A stretch of DNA of 64,000 nt from Flavobacterium urocaniciphilum (GCF_900110615.1 NZ_FOEI01000001.1:124001-188000); one strand, 5' to 3'; positions 42,231-51,780 are shown, counted from the first letter of the stretch. Translations and numbers: made by a program. Notes: generated from the sequence alone by a model not told the origin.

Positions 42231-43907
42231 TTAATGTTTAATAATTATTTTACCTTTTGAAATTTTGTTACTATCTGTAATAACTTTATAAAAATAAATA
42301 CCATTTGATAAGTTTGTTAAATCAAAATCTTTATCGTTTAAATTGGAACATTCATTTTTATATACGATTTCTCCTAGTTGATTAGTTATATAGATATAAG
42401 AAATATTTTCTGTTGACTTAATTGTAATCAATCCATTTGATGGGTTAGGAAAAATATATAAAGAATCATTTGAAACAGCATACATGTCGGTAGATAACGT
42501 CCCAGAAGTGTTTATTTTTTGTGCATATATATCATAATTAGTTCCGGATCTAAAATCTGCCCATGTAATAATCGACCCTCCATTTCCATCTGAAAGTATT
42601 GAAGGCTTCCTTTGCATGTTAATTGCAGTACTAACAGGTGTACCATTTGTTGTCCATTGTAAATCCCCATTAAAATTAATACGCTGTACATAGATGTCAT
42701 AAGAAGGAAAATCAAGTCTTTCATCTTGCCATGTAATTATTGCACCGCCATTATTATCTGAGATAATATTAGCCAACCACTGATTATTTATTGTGTTTGA
42801 TATAGCTATACCATTTGCAGCCCATTGTACAATTCCGTTAGAACTAATTCGTTGGGCGTATAGATCTGCAGAATTTGCAGTTATTCTATAATCTGTCCAA
42901 GTAATTATTGCACCATTATTTCCATCCGATACTAATTCTGGTGAGTCTTGATCATTTGATGAAGCGCAGATAGTAACTCCATTAACTGCCCATTGAACAA
43001 TTCCATTTGAATTAATGCATTGTGCAAATATATCATAAGCACTAGTAGAAGAATTTCTTCCATCGCTCCATGTAATAATAGCGCCTCCGTTATTATTAGA
43101 AATTATTGAAGGATAACTCTGAGAATCAGGAGCAGTACAAATTGCTACACCATTGTTAGTCCACTGAATAATTCCAGAAGAATTAACACGTTGAGCATAT
43201 ATATCAAAATTACCGTTTCTCGAGTCTTGCCATGTAATTATTGCTCCATTACTTCCATCAGATACTATTTTTGGAAATTGATTTTGAGCAGTATTACCAC
43301 AGATGACAATTCCATCAGTTGCCCATTGCACAATTCCTGATGAATTAATGGATTGTGCATAAATATCTAAGTTGTTTTCAAGTATCCTATTGTCGACCCA
43401 AGTAATAATTGCGCCCCCGTTTCCATCTGAAACCATATTAGGATCGTGGTTGTCGAATGCTGCTGTACATATTGGGACGCCATTATTTGCCCATTGAATT
43501 AATCCTGCAGCATTTATTTTTTGAGCATATATATCGTATTCAAAAGTGCTATTTCTATAATCACTCCATGCTATAATTGCTCCTCCATTTCCATCTGGAA
43601 TAATTTGTGGATATTCCTGATTATTTACAGCTGTACAAATTGGTATACCGTCAGTAACCCATTGTATCACTCCATTAGCATCTATTCGTTGAGCATAAAT
43701 ATCTATGTTTGATGCCCCATTTCTAAAATCGTACCAAACCATTATTGTTCCTCCATTTCCATCTGAAATTGTATATGGAGGGGATTGATCATTTTGTGCA
43801 ATACAAATTGGATTATTTATTGTTGTATCTGTACTCCATTGTGCAAAACAAGTTATGGATTTAAATAAAAAAAATGAGATTGTTAATAGTGTTTTAGTAA
43901 TTTTCAT
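42231..43907 (-). CDS. T9SS type A sorted protein with eight ~55-residue repeats
   Basis: 558 residues. Signal peptide MKITKTLLTISFFLFKSITCFAQ. Residues ~24-470 consist of eight units of 54-58 residues, each with the pattern W-x3-G-x-x-I-C-T-A ... SDGNGGAIITW-x-D-x-R ... DIYAQ-R-I-N-x-x-G-I-x-Q. A new unit begins at each W after GxxQ. Eight WD-length units suggest a closed beta-propeller. The C-terminal ~80 residues (LYIFPNPSNGLITIKS ... KGKIIIKH) are the T9SS type A sorting domain. A secreted or surface protein, possibly binding or adhesive. Confidence 0.9.
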   Translation of the reverse strand: MKITKTLLTISFFLFKSITCFAQWSTDTTINNPICIAQNDQSPPYTISDGNGGTIMVWYDFRNGASNIDIYAQRIDANGVIQWVTDGIPICTAVNNQEYPQIIPDGNGGAIIAWSDYRNSTFEYDIYAQKINAAGLIQWANNGVPICTAAFDNHDPNMVSDGNGGAIITWVDNRILENNLDIYAQSINSSGIVQWATDGIVICGNTAQNQFPKIVSDGSNGAIITWQDSRNGNFDIYAQRVNSSGIIQWTNNGVAICTAPDSQSYPSIISNNNGGAIITWSDGRNSSTSAYDIFAQCINSNGIVQWAVNGVTICASSNDQDSPELVSDGNNGAIITWTDYRITANSADLYAQRISSNGIVQWAANGIAISNTINNQWLANIISDNNGGAIITWQDERLDFPSYDIYVQRINFNGDLQWTTNGTPVSTAINMQRKPSILSDGNGGSIITWADFRSGTNYDIYAQKINTSGTLSTDMYAVSNDSLYIFPNPSNGLITIKSTENISYIYITNQLGEIVYKNECSNLNDKDFDLTNLSNGIYFYKVITDSNKISKGKIIIKH

Positions 43908-43998
43908 TTAATATATTTTTTATTTGTTGTTTATAATTGGGAGATTTTTGTAGCAGCTAAAAATATTTGTTGTGCTAAATCCGTATAATAATTTCCTT

Positions 43999-44412
43999 TT
44001 AATTGGCGATAATTTCAGTCAATTTAATATCCAATTCTTTCATTAACTGGTCAATGTTAAACTCAAATTTTTTTGGAATATTAATAGTTACAATTCCACC
44101 AAAATCTACATGCCAAAATCCACCAAGTTTAACTAATTCATCACCCAATATTTGATAGGCAGAATTTTTGTATTTTGGTGAAAGAATAAATCTTCTAGTT
44201 ATTAAATCTGATTCTTTTGTTATTTTAATTATTTCATGATTTCCTTCTGAATTTATTCGTGTTGTAAATTCAGTACCGAATGTCAAACTACAATTAAAAA
44301 TTTCATTTTCAACAGCTCTATATATATTGTTAGAAAGTTGTTCCACATATATAGAAGTAGTGATTTTTTCTCGTTTGTCGAATAATTTTATTAGAATTGG
44401 ATCTAGTTTCAT
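43999..44412 (-). CDS. Conserved-looking protein of unknown function
   Basis: 137 residues, no signal peptide. The pattern SIYVEQLSNNIYRAVENEIFNCSLTFGTEFTTRIN, ILSPKYKNSAYQILGDELVKLGGFWHVDFGGIVTINIPKKFEFNID suggests a compact alpha+beta protein; the GDELVKLGGFWHVDFGGI stretch is the best candidate for a conserved core. I do not recognise the family. It precedes uvrB by 107 bases on the opposite side of its 3' end. Confidence 0.6.
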   Translation of the reverse strand: MKLDPILIKLFDKREKITTSIYVEQLSNNIYRAVENEIFNCSLTFGTEFTTRINSEGNHEIIKITKESDLITRRFILSPKYKNSAYQILGDELVKLGGFWHVDFGGIVTINIPKKFEFNIDQLMKELDIKLTEIIAN

Positions 44413-44519
44413 TATGTGATCTTAAGCTTGCAAGTAACTCATAAATTTATACAAAAAATTTTACACATATTTATCTTTTTAAATAGATATGCTTTGATTT
44501 TTCAAATATACAAAAAATC

Positions 44520-46508
44520 CTACAATTTCTCCTGTAATTCTTTAATCTCATCTCTAAATTTAGCGGCTTGCATGAAGTCGAGTTCTTTAGCGGCTTTTTC
44601 CATGAGTTTGCGTTTTTCGCGGATTTTCTTTTCAATTTCGGGTTTGCTCAAATATTCGCTTTCCGGTTCAGCGGCTTTGTATGCAATGTTTTCAAAGTAT
44701 TGGGTAGAAACGGAGTTTTCAGAAAACGCATTCCCCAAACTTTTGTTTAAGGCTTGTGGTGCTTTTCCGTGTAATGTGTTATACGCCATTTGTTTTTCGC
44801 GTCGGTACGTAGTTTCGTCAATGGTGTGTTGCATACTCGCCGTAATTTTATCGGCATACATAATCGCTTTTCCATTTACGTTACGCGCCGCTCTACCTAC
44901 CGTTTGGGTCAATGATCGTTTGCTACGTAAAAAACCTTCTTTGTCGGCATCTAAAATAGCAACCAACGAAACTTCAGGTAAATCTAATCCTTCACGTAAT
45001 AAGTTCACCCCAATTAAAACATCAAAAATTCCTTTTCGTAAGTCTTGCATAATTTCTACACGCTCTAATGTATCCACATCAGAATGGATATAACGACAAC
45101 GTATCGAAACTTTGGCTAAATATTTGGTTAGTTCTTCCGCCATACGTTTGGTTAAGGTAGTCACCAACACGCGCTCATCGGCTTCACAACGCAATTGAAT
45201 TTCTTCAATTAGATCGTCAATTTGATTGGCACTCGGACGCACTTCTATAATCGGGTCTAATAAACCAGTCGGACGAATAATTTGTTCTACAAAAATTCCT
45301 TCCGATTTCTGCAATTCATAATCTGCGGGTGTGGCCGAAACATAAACTACTTGATTTTGCAACGCTTCAAACTCTTCAAATTTCAATGGGCGGTTGTCCA
45401 TTGCAGCAGGTAAACGAAATCCGTATTCAACCAGATTCTCTTTTCTGCTTCTGTCGCCACCATACATCGCATGAACTTGTGAAATGGTAACGTGACTTTC
45501 ATCGACAACCATCAAATAATCGTCTGGAAAATAATCTAATAAACAGAAAGGACGTGTACCTGGTTCGCGACCGTCTAAGTAACGCGAATAGTTTTCAATA
45601 CCAGAACAATAGCCTAATTCACGAATCATTTCTAAGTCGAAATTTGTACGTTCTTCCAAACGTTTAGCTTCTAAATGCTTGCCAATTTCTTTGAAATATT
45701 CCACTTGTTTCACCATGTCTTGTTGGATTTCCCAAATGGCTTTTTGTAACACATCTGGAGAAGTTACAAACATATTGGCAGGGTAGATGCTTAGTTTATC
45801 GTATTTCTCAATAACTTGAGAGGTTTTCGCATCAAAAGCTTCAATTTCTTCAATTTCATCACCAAAGAAGTGAATACGAAACGGTTCATCACCATAACTA
45901 GGAAACACTTCTACAGTATCACCTTTAATTCGGAACGTTCCTGGAGTGAATTCCATTTCGGTTCTCGCGTATAAACTTTGCACCAATTGATGCAATAATT
46001 TGGTACGAGAAATCGCTTGTCCGCTTTCTAAACTGATAACGTTCTTTTGAAACTCAACCGGATTACCGATACCATACAAACACGAAACCGATGAAATAAC
46101 AATAATATCTCTTCGACCTGAAAGTAGGGCAGAAGTGGTGCTTAAACGCAGTTTTTCTAATTCATCATTAATCGATAAATCTTTTTCTATATAGGTTCCA
46201 GTCACCGGAATAAAGGCTTCTGGTTGATAATAGTCGTAATATGAAACGAAATATTGCACCGAATTATTCGGAAAAAATTGCTTGAATTCCGAATATAATT
46301 GCGCTGCTAAGGTTTTGTTATGTGCTAAAACAAGTGTTGGTTTTTGCACTTCTTGAACCACATTCGCTACCGTAAATGTTTTTCCAGAACCAGTAACTCC
46401 AACTAAAGTCTGGTATTTTTCACCGTTAAGAACACCTTTTGCTAATTTTTCAATAGCTTGTGGCTGATCTCCGGTGGGTTGGTATTCTGATACGACTTGG
46501 AATTTCAT
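44520..46508 (-). CDS. uvrB: UvrABC excinuclease subunit B
   Basis: 662 residues, full length. Walker A GVTGSGKTFT near residue 39, the beta-hairpin SYYDYYQPEAFIP (about 91-103) that inserts into DNA, DESH (motif II), helicase motifs V-VI (GVNLLREGLDLPEVSLVAILDADKEG and QTVGRAARN), and the C-terminal UVR motif KAAKELDFMQAAKFRDEIKELQ. It receives damaged DNA from UvrA in nucleotide excision repair. uvrA lies 1.6 kb upstream on the same strand. Confidence 0.97.
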   Translation of the reverse strand: MKFQVVSEYQPTGDQPQAIEKLAKGVLNGEKYQTLVGVTGSGKTFTVANVVQEVQKPTLVLAHNKTLAAQLYSEFKQFFPNNSVQYFVSYYDYYQPEAFIPVTGTYIEKDLSINDELEKLRLSTTSALLSGRRDIIVISSVSCLYGIGNPVEFQKNVISLESGQAISRTKLLHQLVQSLYARTEMEFTPGTFRIKGDTVEVFPSYGDEPFRIHFFGDEIEEIEAFDAKTSQVIEKYDKLSIYPANMFVTSPDVLQKAIWEIQQDMVKQVEYFKEIGKHLEAKRLEERTNFDLEMIRELGYCSGIENYSRYLDGREPGTRPFCLLDYFPDDYLMVVDESHVTISQVHAMYGGDRSRKENLVEYGFRLPAAMDNRPLKFEEFEALQNQVVYVSATPADYELQKSEGIFVEQIIRPTGLLDPIIEVRPSANQIDDLIEEIQLRCEADERVLVTTLTKRMAEELTKYLAKVSIRCRYIHSDVDTLERVEIMQDLRKGIFDVLIGVNLLREGLDLPEVSLVAILDADKEGFLRSKRSLTQTVGRAARNVNGKAIMYADKITASMQHTIDETTYRREKQMAYNTLHGKAPQALNKSLGNAFSENSVSTQYFENIAYKAAEPESEYLSKPEIEKKIREKRKLMEKAAKELDFMQAAKFRDEIKELQEKL

Positions 46509-46512
46509 GTGG

Positions 46513-46536
46513 ATTTACGATTTACGATTTACGATT
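46513..46536. repeat. ATTTACG tandem
   Basis: Three units of ATTTACG plus ATT, starting 5 bases upstream of the uvrB ATG. The same unit in reverse is at 21638-21657 and single units at 7811. Close to the start codon, so it may sit in the uvrB leader. Confidence 0.6.
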
Positions 46537-46603
46537 TTGGATTTATGCGAAGTTAGTAAAAGATTGAGGAAATTGGAATTAACAAAATGAAATTTATTCA
46601 ACT

Positions 46604-46720
46604 CAACGTTTGTCATGCTGAAAGCATCTCTTAAAGTCACTTTTTAATGCTTTGCGAAATTTGATTGTGAGAGACCCTTTAACTTCGTTGAATCTTCGAT
46701 TTCAGGGTGACAAACGTTGT
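46604..46720. repeat. GTCATGCTGAA / TTCAGGGTGACA element, copy 2
   Basis: Ends CAACGTTTGTCATGCTGAA and TTCAGGGTGACAAACGTTG form a near-perfect terminal inverted repeat. 117 bases. The interior segment 46678-46700 is the exact reverse complement of 40472-40494 in copy 1, so the two elements lie in opposite orientation 6 kb apart. Confidence 0.88.
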
Positions 46721-46739
46721 GGTGAAAATATAAACTAAA

Positions 46740-46873
46740 AACGTCAGTTCGAGTGTTCCGATGAAGTATGAATTGGAATGTATCGAGAACCGTTTTTAAT
46801 GAAATTTTTCTTATTCTCGATACAATCCCGATGAATCGGAATTACTCGAATTGATGAAAAATTTCATTAAAAA
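46740..46873. repeat. GTCAGTTCGAGTG / TATCGAGAAC nested palindrome
   Basis: Inverted arms TTTTTAATGAAATTTTT (46793-46809) and AAAAATTTCATTAAAAA (46857-46873) are perfect over 17 bp; inner arms TGTATCGAGAA / TTCTCGATACA and CCGATG...CATCGG units give a nested fold. The right arm overlaps the stop codon of the PagL-like gene (46867), so it may also act as its terminator. Confidence 0.8.
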
Positions 46874-48078
46874 GCGTGCACAAACCCTAGTGAAAACTCA
46901 CTATAATCTGCTTGACCTAATCTTGAAACGATATGTGCGCCTGCGTAAAAGTTATTTTTTGGAGCGTTGTTGGTGTTGAATAAATAGTATTTCAATCCCA
47001 ATTTTCCTGAAATGAAACGTTTTAAAGTGTAGGTTGTTCCTTCCGCTTTACCGTTTTCGTAAATTCCAGTTTGTTGGTTGATTAAAGTAGCATCTAAACG
47101 ATATTCCGCAGGGAAAAATGGTCGGAAAAGAGTGAATCCTAATTCGGTTTCAACTGCAATATGTTGCATTAAGAATTCGTAATTTAAAGCAATGCCTAAA
47201 CTACTTGCGTTTAAAAATGGATTTTTCTGTAATCCGGCATATTCTTCAGAAACTAAATTGTTTCCTTCCTTTATGTATTTGTAGTTGTTGGTGTAATGTC
47301 TCATGTACAATCCTAAACCAACTTTATGTGTTTTGTTGTAGATTTTTCCATACATGAAATCGAATGAATACACATTTCTTCTGTAATTATAAAATCGGTA
47401 CAGGGCATGTTCTCCAATTCCGGTTTGAATGGAAAAGAACGATTGCTTGCTTTTTTCTATTTCTTTTGGAGTAACCGTTTTATCAATCGGATTAGCGTTT
47501 TTATTTAATCCAGAATACGAAAGGTTTAAGCCAAGTGCTAAGGTATTAATACCGTTATTTGGCCATTGAATATGGCCGTTGGAATAGTGTAAATAATTTA
47601 GGTTTAATCGAGTTTGGAAATTACTTTTTTGGAAAATATCGTAGTAAAATCCTAATCGGAAGGCGTAGGTAAAATCGGTTGAAATGGCTTTGTTTTCCCA
47701 ATTTTCTACAAAATCATATTTCTTGGTATGATAAGCTACACCTAACGCCGTTATTAATTTTAATTTTTGATTTTTAAGTAGTATTGGTGTTTCAATATAA
47801 GGCAAAAGCGAAATGGAATGACCAATTTTAGTTGTGTTTCCATGGTTGGCGACTTGTAAAATGACACCTGTAAACGGATTTCGTAATTGTTTGACCCAAT
47901 TTAATGAATCGTTGTGTTGAATTCCGAATCCGACACCAATAGTCTGACTCGCTTTTAAGCTAATGAAAGTATTATCTGCTGACGACGTTTCACCTATAGA
48001 ATATTCGGCGAAAAATTGTTTTTTTTGAGAAAAGGATAGTACACTTCCCAAGAAAAAAAAGAAGATAATTTTATTCAT
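46867..48078 (-). CDS. PagL-like acyloxyacyl hydrolase family outer-membrane protein
   Basis: 403 residues. Signal MNKIIFFFFLGSVLSFSQ. The first ~190 residues are a barrel with FTGVILQVANHGNTTKIGHS and LHYSNGHIQWPNNGINTLALGL; the H-YS-NGHI...PN-GIN block is the PagL active-site region (His-Ser pair). PagL is only ~150 residues; here a second barrel-like half (about 205-403, ending FSLGFVHAF) follows. It may deacylate lipid A, or have a derived role. The ATG directly follows the uvrA stop (TAAATG). Confidence 0.72.
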   Translation of the reverse strand: MNKIIFFFFLGSVLSFSQKKQFFAEYSIGETSSADNTFISLKASQTIGVGFGIQHNDSLNWVKQLRNPFTGVILQVANHGNTTKIGHSISLLPYIETPILLKNQKLKLITALGVAYHTKKYDFVENWENKAISTDFTYAFRLGFYYDIFQKSNFQTRLNLNYLHYSNGHIQWPNNGINTLALGLNLSYSGLNKNANPIDKTVTPKEIEKSKQSFFSIQTGIGEHALYRFYNYRRNVYSFDFMYGKIYNKTHKVGLGLYMRHYTNNYKYIKEGNNLVSEEYAGLQKNPFLNASSLGIALNYEFLMQHIAVETELGFTLFRPFFPAEYRLDATLINQQTGIYENGKAEGTTYTLKRFISGKLGLKYYLFNTNNAPKNNFYAGAHIVSRLGQADYSEFSLGFVHAF

Positions 48079-50892
48079 TTAGTTTAATTTTTCTTCAAGA
48101 TATTTACCCGTTATCGATTTTTTATTTTTTGCCACTTCTTCTGGAGTTCCAAAGGCTACTAATTGTCCGCCGTTTTCACCTCCTTCAGGACCAATATCAA
48201 TAATATAATCTGCACATTTAATCAAATCTAAATTGTGTTCAATAACAATAATTGAATGTCCTTTATCGATTAAAGCTTCGAATGATTTTAATAATTTTTT
48301 GATGTCGTGAAAATGCAATCCAGTTGTTGGTTCGTCAAATACAAACAACATTTTTTCTTTGGTTGCACCTTTCACTAAGAATGATGCTAATTTTATACGT
48401 TGAGCTTCACCTCCTGAAAGAGTAGAAGACGATTGTCCTAATTGCACATAGCCTAAACCTACATCTTTTAACGGTTGTAATTTTTGTGTGATTTTCGTTT
48501 GATTATGCGTTTCGAAGAACGTAACTGCTTCATCAATGGTCATTCGTAATAAATCGTCGATGTTTTTGCCTTCAAAATTAACTTCTAATATTTCTTTTTT
48601 GAAGCGTTTTCCATTACAAGTTTCGCATTCTAAATGCACATCGGCCATGAATTGCATTTCAATTGTTACTTCACCATCACCTTTACATGTTTCACATCTT
48701 CCACCATCAACATTAAAAGAGAAATGTTTGGCTTGGTAATTTCTTAGTTTAGAAGTCGCTTGTTTTGCATATAAATCTCTAATGTCATCATACGCTTTGA
48801 TATATGTAACAGGATTCGAACGTGAACTTCTTCCAATCGGATTTTGATCTACGTATTCGATGTTTTTAATATGTGAAAAGCTTCCCTCTAAATCGGTGAA
48901 TTGTCCGGCTTTTTCGCCTAAACCAGTTAGCTTTTTTTGCATCGCAGGGAACAAAATCTTCTTCACTAATGTACTTTTTCCACTTCCAGAAACTCCTGTA
49001 ATTACGGTTAAGCAATCTAATGGGAAGGTTACATCAATGTTTTTTAAATTGTTTTCGCGTGCGCCTTTAACATCAATATGATTCTTGAATTTTCTTCTTG
49101 TTTTTGGAACGGCAATTTCTTCTTTACCGTTTAAGTATTTCGCTGTTAATGAATCCGATTTTAATACTTCATCATAGGTTCCTTGAGCAACTAAATTACC
49201 ACCTAATGTTCCAGCTTCCGGACCAATATCGATAATCATGTCAGCAGCTTTCATGATGTCTTCATCGTGTTCTACAATGATAACGGTATTTCCTAATTTC
49301 TTTAAGTTGACTAAAACATCTATTAATTTTTCAGTATCTTTTGGATGTAATCCGATACTAGGTTCGTCTAAAATATACATCGAACCAACTAACGAACTTC
49401 CTAACGAAGTAGCTAAATTAATACGTTGTGATTCACCTCCAGAAAGAGTTGCCGATTGACGGTTTAAGGTTAAATAATTCAACCCAACATTATCTAAAAA
49501 GGCTAAACGGTTTTTAATTTCTAATAATAATCGTTTAGCAACTTTGAAATCGTATTCTGATAATTCAATAGTTTCGAAAAACGGAATTAACTTGATAATT
49601 GGTAAGTCGACCAAATCAGAAATGGTTTTACCACCAACTTTTATATTGTTAGTTTCTGGACGTAAACGTTTTCCAGAACATGTATTACATTTTGTTTTTC
49701 CTCTGTAACGAGAAAGCATTACACGGTTTTGAATTTTATAATTGTTTGCTTCTAAATCGGCAAAGAAATCATTTAATCCAGTAAAATATTTGTTACCGTC
49801 CCAAATTAACGCTTTATGTTCTTCAGATAATTCGAAATAAGGTTTATGAATTGGGAAATCAAAATGATGCGAATTGTTAACCAATTGATCGCGATACCAA
49901 CCCATACTATCTCCACGCCAAGGGAAAATAGCATTTTCATATACTGATAATGCCGTGTTTGGAACGACTAATTCTTCATCGATTCCAATCACACTTCCGT
50001 ATCCTTCACAGGTCGGACAAGCGCCATATGGATTGTTAAAACTAAATAAATGTATGTTCGGTTCTAAGAAATCAATTCCGTCTAATTGGAAATTCGAATT
50101 GAAAACAGAACGATGAGAATTATCTGGTTCTTGAAGATACAATTCTCCTTTTCCTTCATAAAAAGCAATTTGAAGCGCATCTGCAATTCGGTTTAAAAAT
50201 TCTTCATCAGATTTAACCACAATTCTATCGATGACTAATAAAATTTCTTTATCAGCTAAAGTATTTTCATCAATCATTTCTAATGTTGCCACAAAATCAT
50301 CCAAACGTACGGTTTGATTATCGACTAAAACACGAGCAAAACCTTGTTGTAATAATACTTTAAGTTTGTCGTGTAATTTTCGGCCTTCTTCTAAATGAAT
50401 TGGAGCTAGTAAAAGCCATTTCGAATCTAATTCTAAAGATTGTATGTGTTTTACCACATCTGAAACGGTATGTTTTTTTACTTCTTCACCAGAAATAGGA
50501 GAGTAAGTTTTTCCAATTCGAGCGAATAAAAGTTTTAAATAATCGTAAATTTCTGTTGAAGTTCCAACGGTTGAACGAGCGTTGGTTGTATTCACTTTTT
50601 GTTCAATGGCAATGGCTGGAGCAATTCCTTTGATGTATTCCACTTTTGGTTTGTCTAATTTGCCTAAAAATTGTCGGGCATAAGAAGACAAACTTTCTAC
50701 ATAGCGACGTTGACCTTCGGCATATAAAGTATCAAATGCTAAACTCGATTTTCCTGAACCTGAAAGTCCAGTTATAACCACCATTTGATTTCTTGGTATC
50801 GCGACATCAATATTTTTTAAATTGTGCAATTGCGCACCTTTTATCAATATAAATTTCTTAGGTTCAAGCGTTGTGATGTCTTTAGGTATCAT
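48079..50892 (-). CDS. uvrA: UvrABC excinuclease subunit A
   Basis: 937 residues from ATG 50892; an upstream TTG would add 15 residues unlike UvrA. Two ABC modules: Walker A GLSGSGKSS (about 44-52) and GVSGSGKSTL; signatures NRQSATLSGGESQRI and GQSSSTLSGGEAQRI. Zinc motifs CPTCEGYG and CNTCSG in the first half, and CETCKGDG...CETCNGK in the second. It scans DNA and loads UvrB. The ATG is near a TATCTTTG promoter element. Confidence 0.97.
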   Translation of the reverse strand: MIPKDITTLEPKKFILIKGAQLHNLKNIDVAIPRNQMVVITGLSGSGKSSLAFDTLYAEGQRRYVESLSSYARQFLGKLDKPKVEYIKGIAPAIAIEQKVNTTNARSTVGTSTEIYDYLKLLFARIGKTYSPISGEEVKKHTVSDVVKHIQSLELDSKWLLLAPIHLEEGRKLHDKLKVLLQQGFARVLVDNQTVRLDDFVATLEMIDENTLADKEILLVIDRIVVKSDEEFLNRIADALQIAFYEGKGELYLQEPDNSHRSVFNSNFQLDGIDFLEPNIHLFSFNNPYGACPTCEGYGSVIGIDEELVVPNTALSVYENAIFPWRGDSMGWYRDQLVNNSHHFDFPIHKPYFELSEEHKALIWDGNKYFTGLNDFFADLEANNYKIQNRVMLSRYRGKTKCNTCSGKRLRPETNNIKVGGKTISDLVDLPIIKLIPFFETIELSEYDFKVAKRLLLEIKNRLAFLDNVGLNYLTLNRQSATLSGGESQRINLATSLGSSLVGSMYILDEPSIGLHPKDTEKLIDVLVNLKKLGNTVIIVEHDEDIMKAADMIIDIGPEAGTLGGNLVAQGTYDEVLKSDSLTAKYLNGKEEIAVPKTRRKFKNHIDVKGARENNLKNIDVTFPLDCLTVITGVSGSGKSTLVKKILFPAMQKKLTGLGEKAGQFTDLEGSFSHIKNIEYVDQNPIGRSSRSNPVTYIKAYDDIRDLYAKQATSKLRNYQAKHFSFNVDGGRCETCKGDGEVTIEMQFMADVHLECETCNGKRFKKEILEVNFEGKNIDDLLRMTIDEAVTFFETHNQTKITQKLQPLKDVGLGYVQLGQSSSTLSGGEAQRIKLASFLVKGATKEKMLFVFDEPTTGLHFHDIKKLLKSFEALIDKGHSIIVIEHNLDLIKCADYIIDIGPEGGENGGQLVAFGTPEEVAKNKKSITGKYLEEKLN

Positions 50893-50912
50893 AAAGAAAA
50901 AGTGAATTTTTG

Positions 50913-50920
50913 CAAAGATA
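50913..50920 (-). promoter_or_regulatory. uvrA -7 promoter element
   Basis: The minus strand reads TATCTTTGC 20 bases before the uvrA ATG, an exact TAnnTTTG. A TTTTTGG lies upstream but only 14 bases away, short for a -33. Confidence 0.45.
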
Positions 50921-51018
50921 CAAATAATAAATTCCAAAAATATATATTCCTAATTGTCAATTTTTAAAATATATTAATTAATTTTATTGTGCGAAAAGTG
51001 TTAAATTTTTACATAATA

Positions 51019-51051
51019 TTTGGTTTTGTGAAATTTTTAACATTATATTTG
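51019..51051 (+). promoter_or_regulatory. Promoter of the ECF sigma factor gene
   Basis: TTTG at 51019-51022, 21 bases, then TATATTTG at 51044-51051: both elements of the Bacteroidota vegetative promoter. The ATG is 88 bases beyond, leaving a leader of about 80 bases. Confidence 0.6.
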
Positions 51052-51138
51052 TTTCTGTAAATCTCAAAACCCATTTGCTTATAGAATAAAAATACTTTTT
51101 TAGAAAAATAATAATCCCGAAGTCTAAAAGGTATATTT

Positions 51139-51726
51139 ATGGCAAGTAGCGTACAAATCCCGGATGCAATTTTATTGAAAAACTATATAGGTGGTGACGA
51201 GTCATGCCTACAAGTTTTGATTGAGAGACATCAATCTAAAATTTATGGATTTATCTATTCCAAAGTTCCAGATAGATCAGTATGTGATGATGTTTTCCAA
51301 GATACTTTTATCAAAGTAATTAAAACATTAAAGACTAGAGGTTATAACGAAGAAGGTAAGTTTTTACCTTGGGTAATGCGTATTGCTTCTAATTTGGTGG
51401 TGGATTATTTTAGAAACAATAAAAAAATGCCTTTTCAAAGAGAAACAGACGAATACAGCATTTTTAATTTTATGGCTGATTCTGGATTATCAATTGAGAA
51501 TAAATTAATTGAAAATCAGGTTGAATTTGACATTCAAAGAATCGTTGAAGAATTGCCTGAAGACCAGAAAGAAGTGGTGAAAATGCGTTTTTATGACGAT
51601 TTAAGTTTTAAAGAAATTTCAGAGATAACTGGTGTGAGTATTAATACTTCTTTGGGAAGAATGCGTTATGCTGTAATCAACATGAGAAAGATTATTGAAA
51701 AAAATAATATTATTTTAACGAATTGA
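51139..51726 (+). CDS. ECF RNA polymerase sigma factor
   Basis: 195 residues. Region 2: DDVFQDTFIKVIKTLKTRGYNEEGKFLPWVMRIASNLVVDYFRNNKK (residues about 52-98), containing the FQDTF core-binding and FLPWVMRIASNLVVDYFR -10-binding parts; region 4: LPEDQKEVVKMRFYDDLSFKEISEITGVSINTSLGRMRYAVINMRK. RpoE-like in length. No anti-sigma gene follows, which is common for house-type ECF factors of Flavobacterium. It is divergent from uvrA and is followed by a small basic protein gene. Confidence 0.93.
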   Translation: MASSVQIPDAILLKNYIGGDESCLQVLIERHQSKIYGFIYSKVPDRSVCDDVFQDTFIKVIKTLKTRGYNEEGKFLPWVMRIASNLVVDYFRNNKKMPFQRETDEYSIFNFMADSGLSIENKLIENQVEFDIQRIVEELPEDQKEVVKMRFYDDLSFKEISEITGVSINTSLGRMRYAVINMRKIIEKNNIILTN

Positions 51727-51780
51727 TACAATAAAAGAAAAGTTTTTACGTTTAATACTAATAATCAAAATGTTAATTAA

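Noticed and set aside
42231..43907. Regular DNA repeats that could be taken for a CRISPR array
   Set aside because: The ~165-base period is set by protein repeats within one intact frame; no short identical repeats with unique spacers, and no cas genes.
44416..45093. 225-codon open frame on the plus strand opposite uvrB
   Set aside because: It lies wholly antisense to the conserved uvrB C-terminal half, has no domain, and its composition follows from the uvrB codons.
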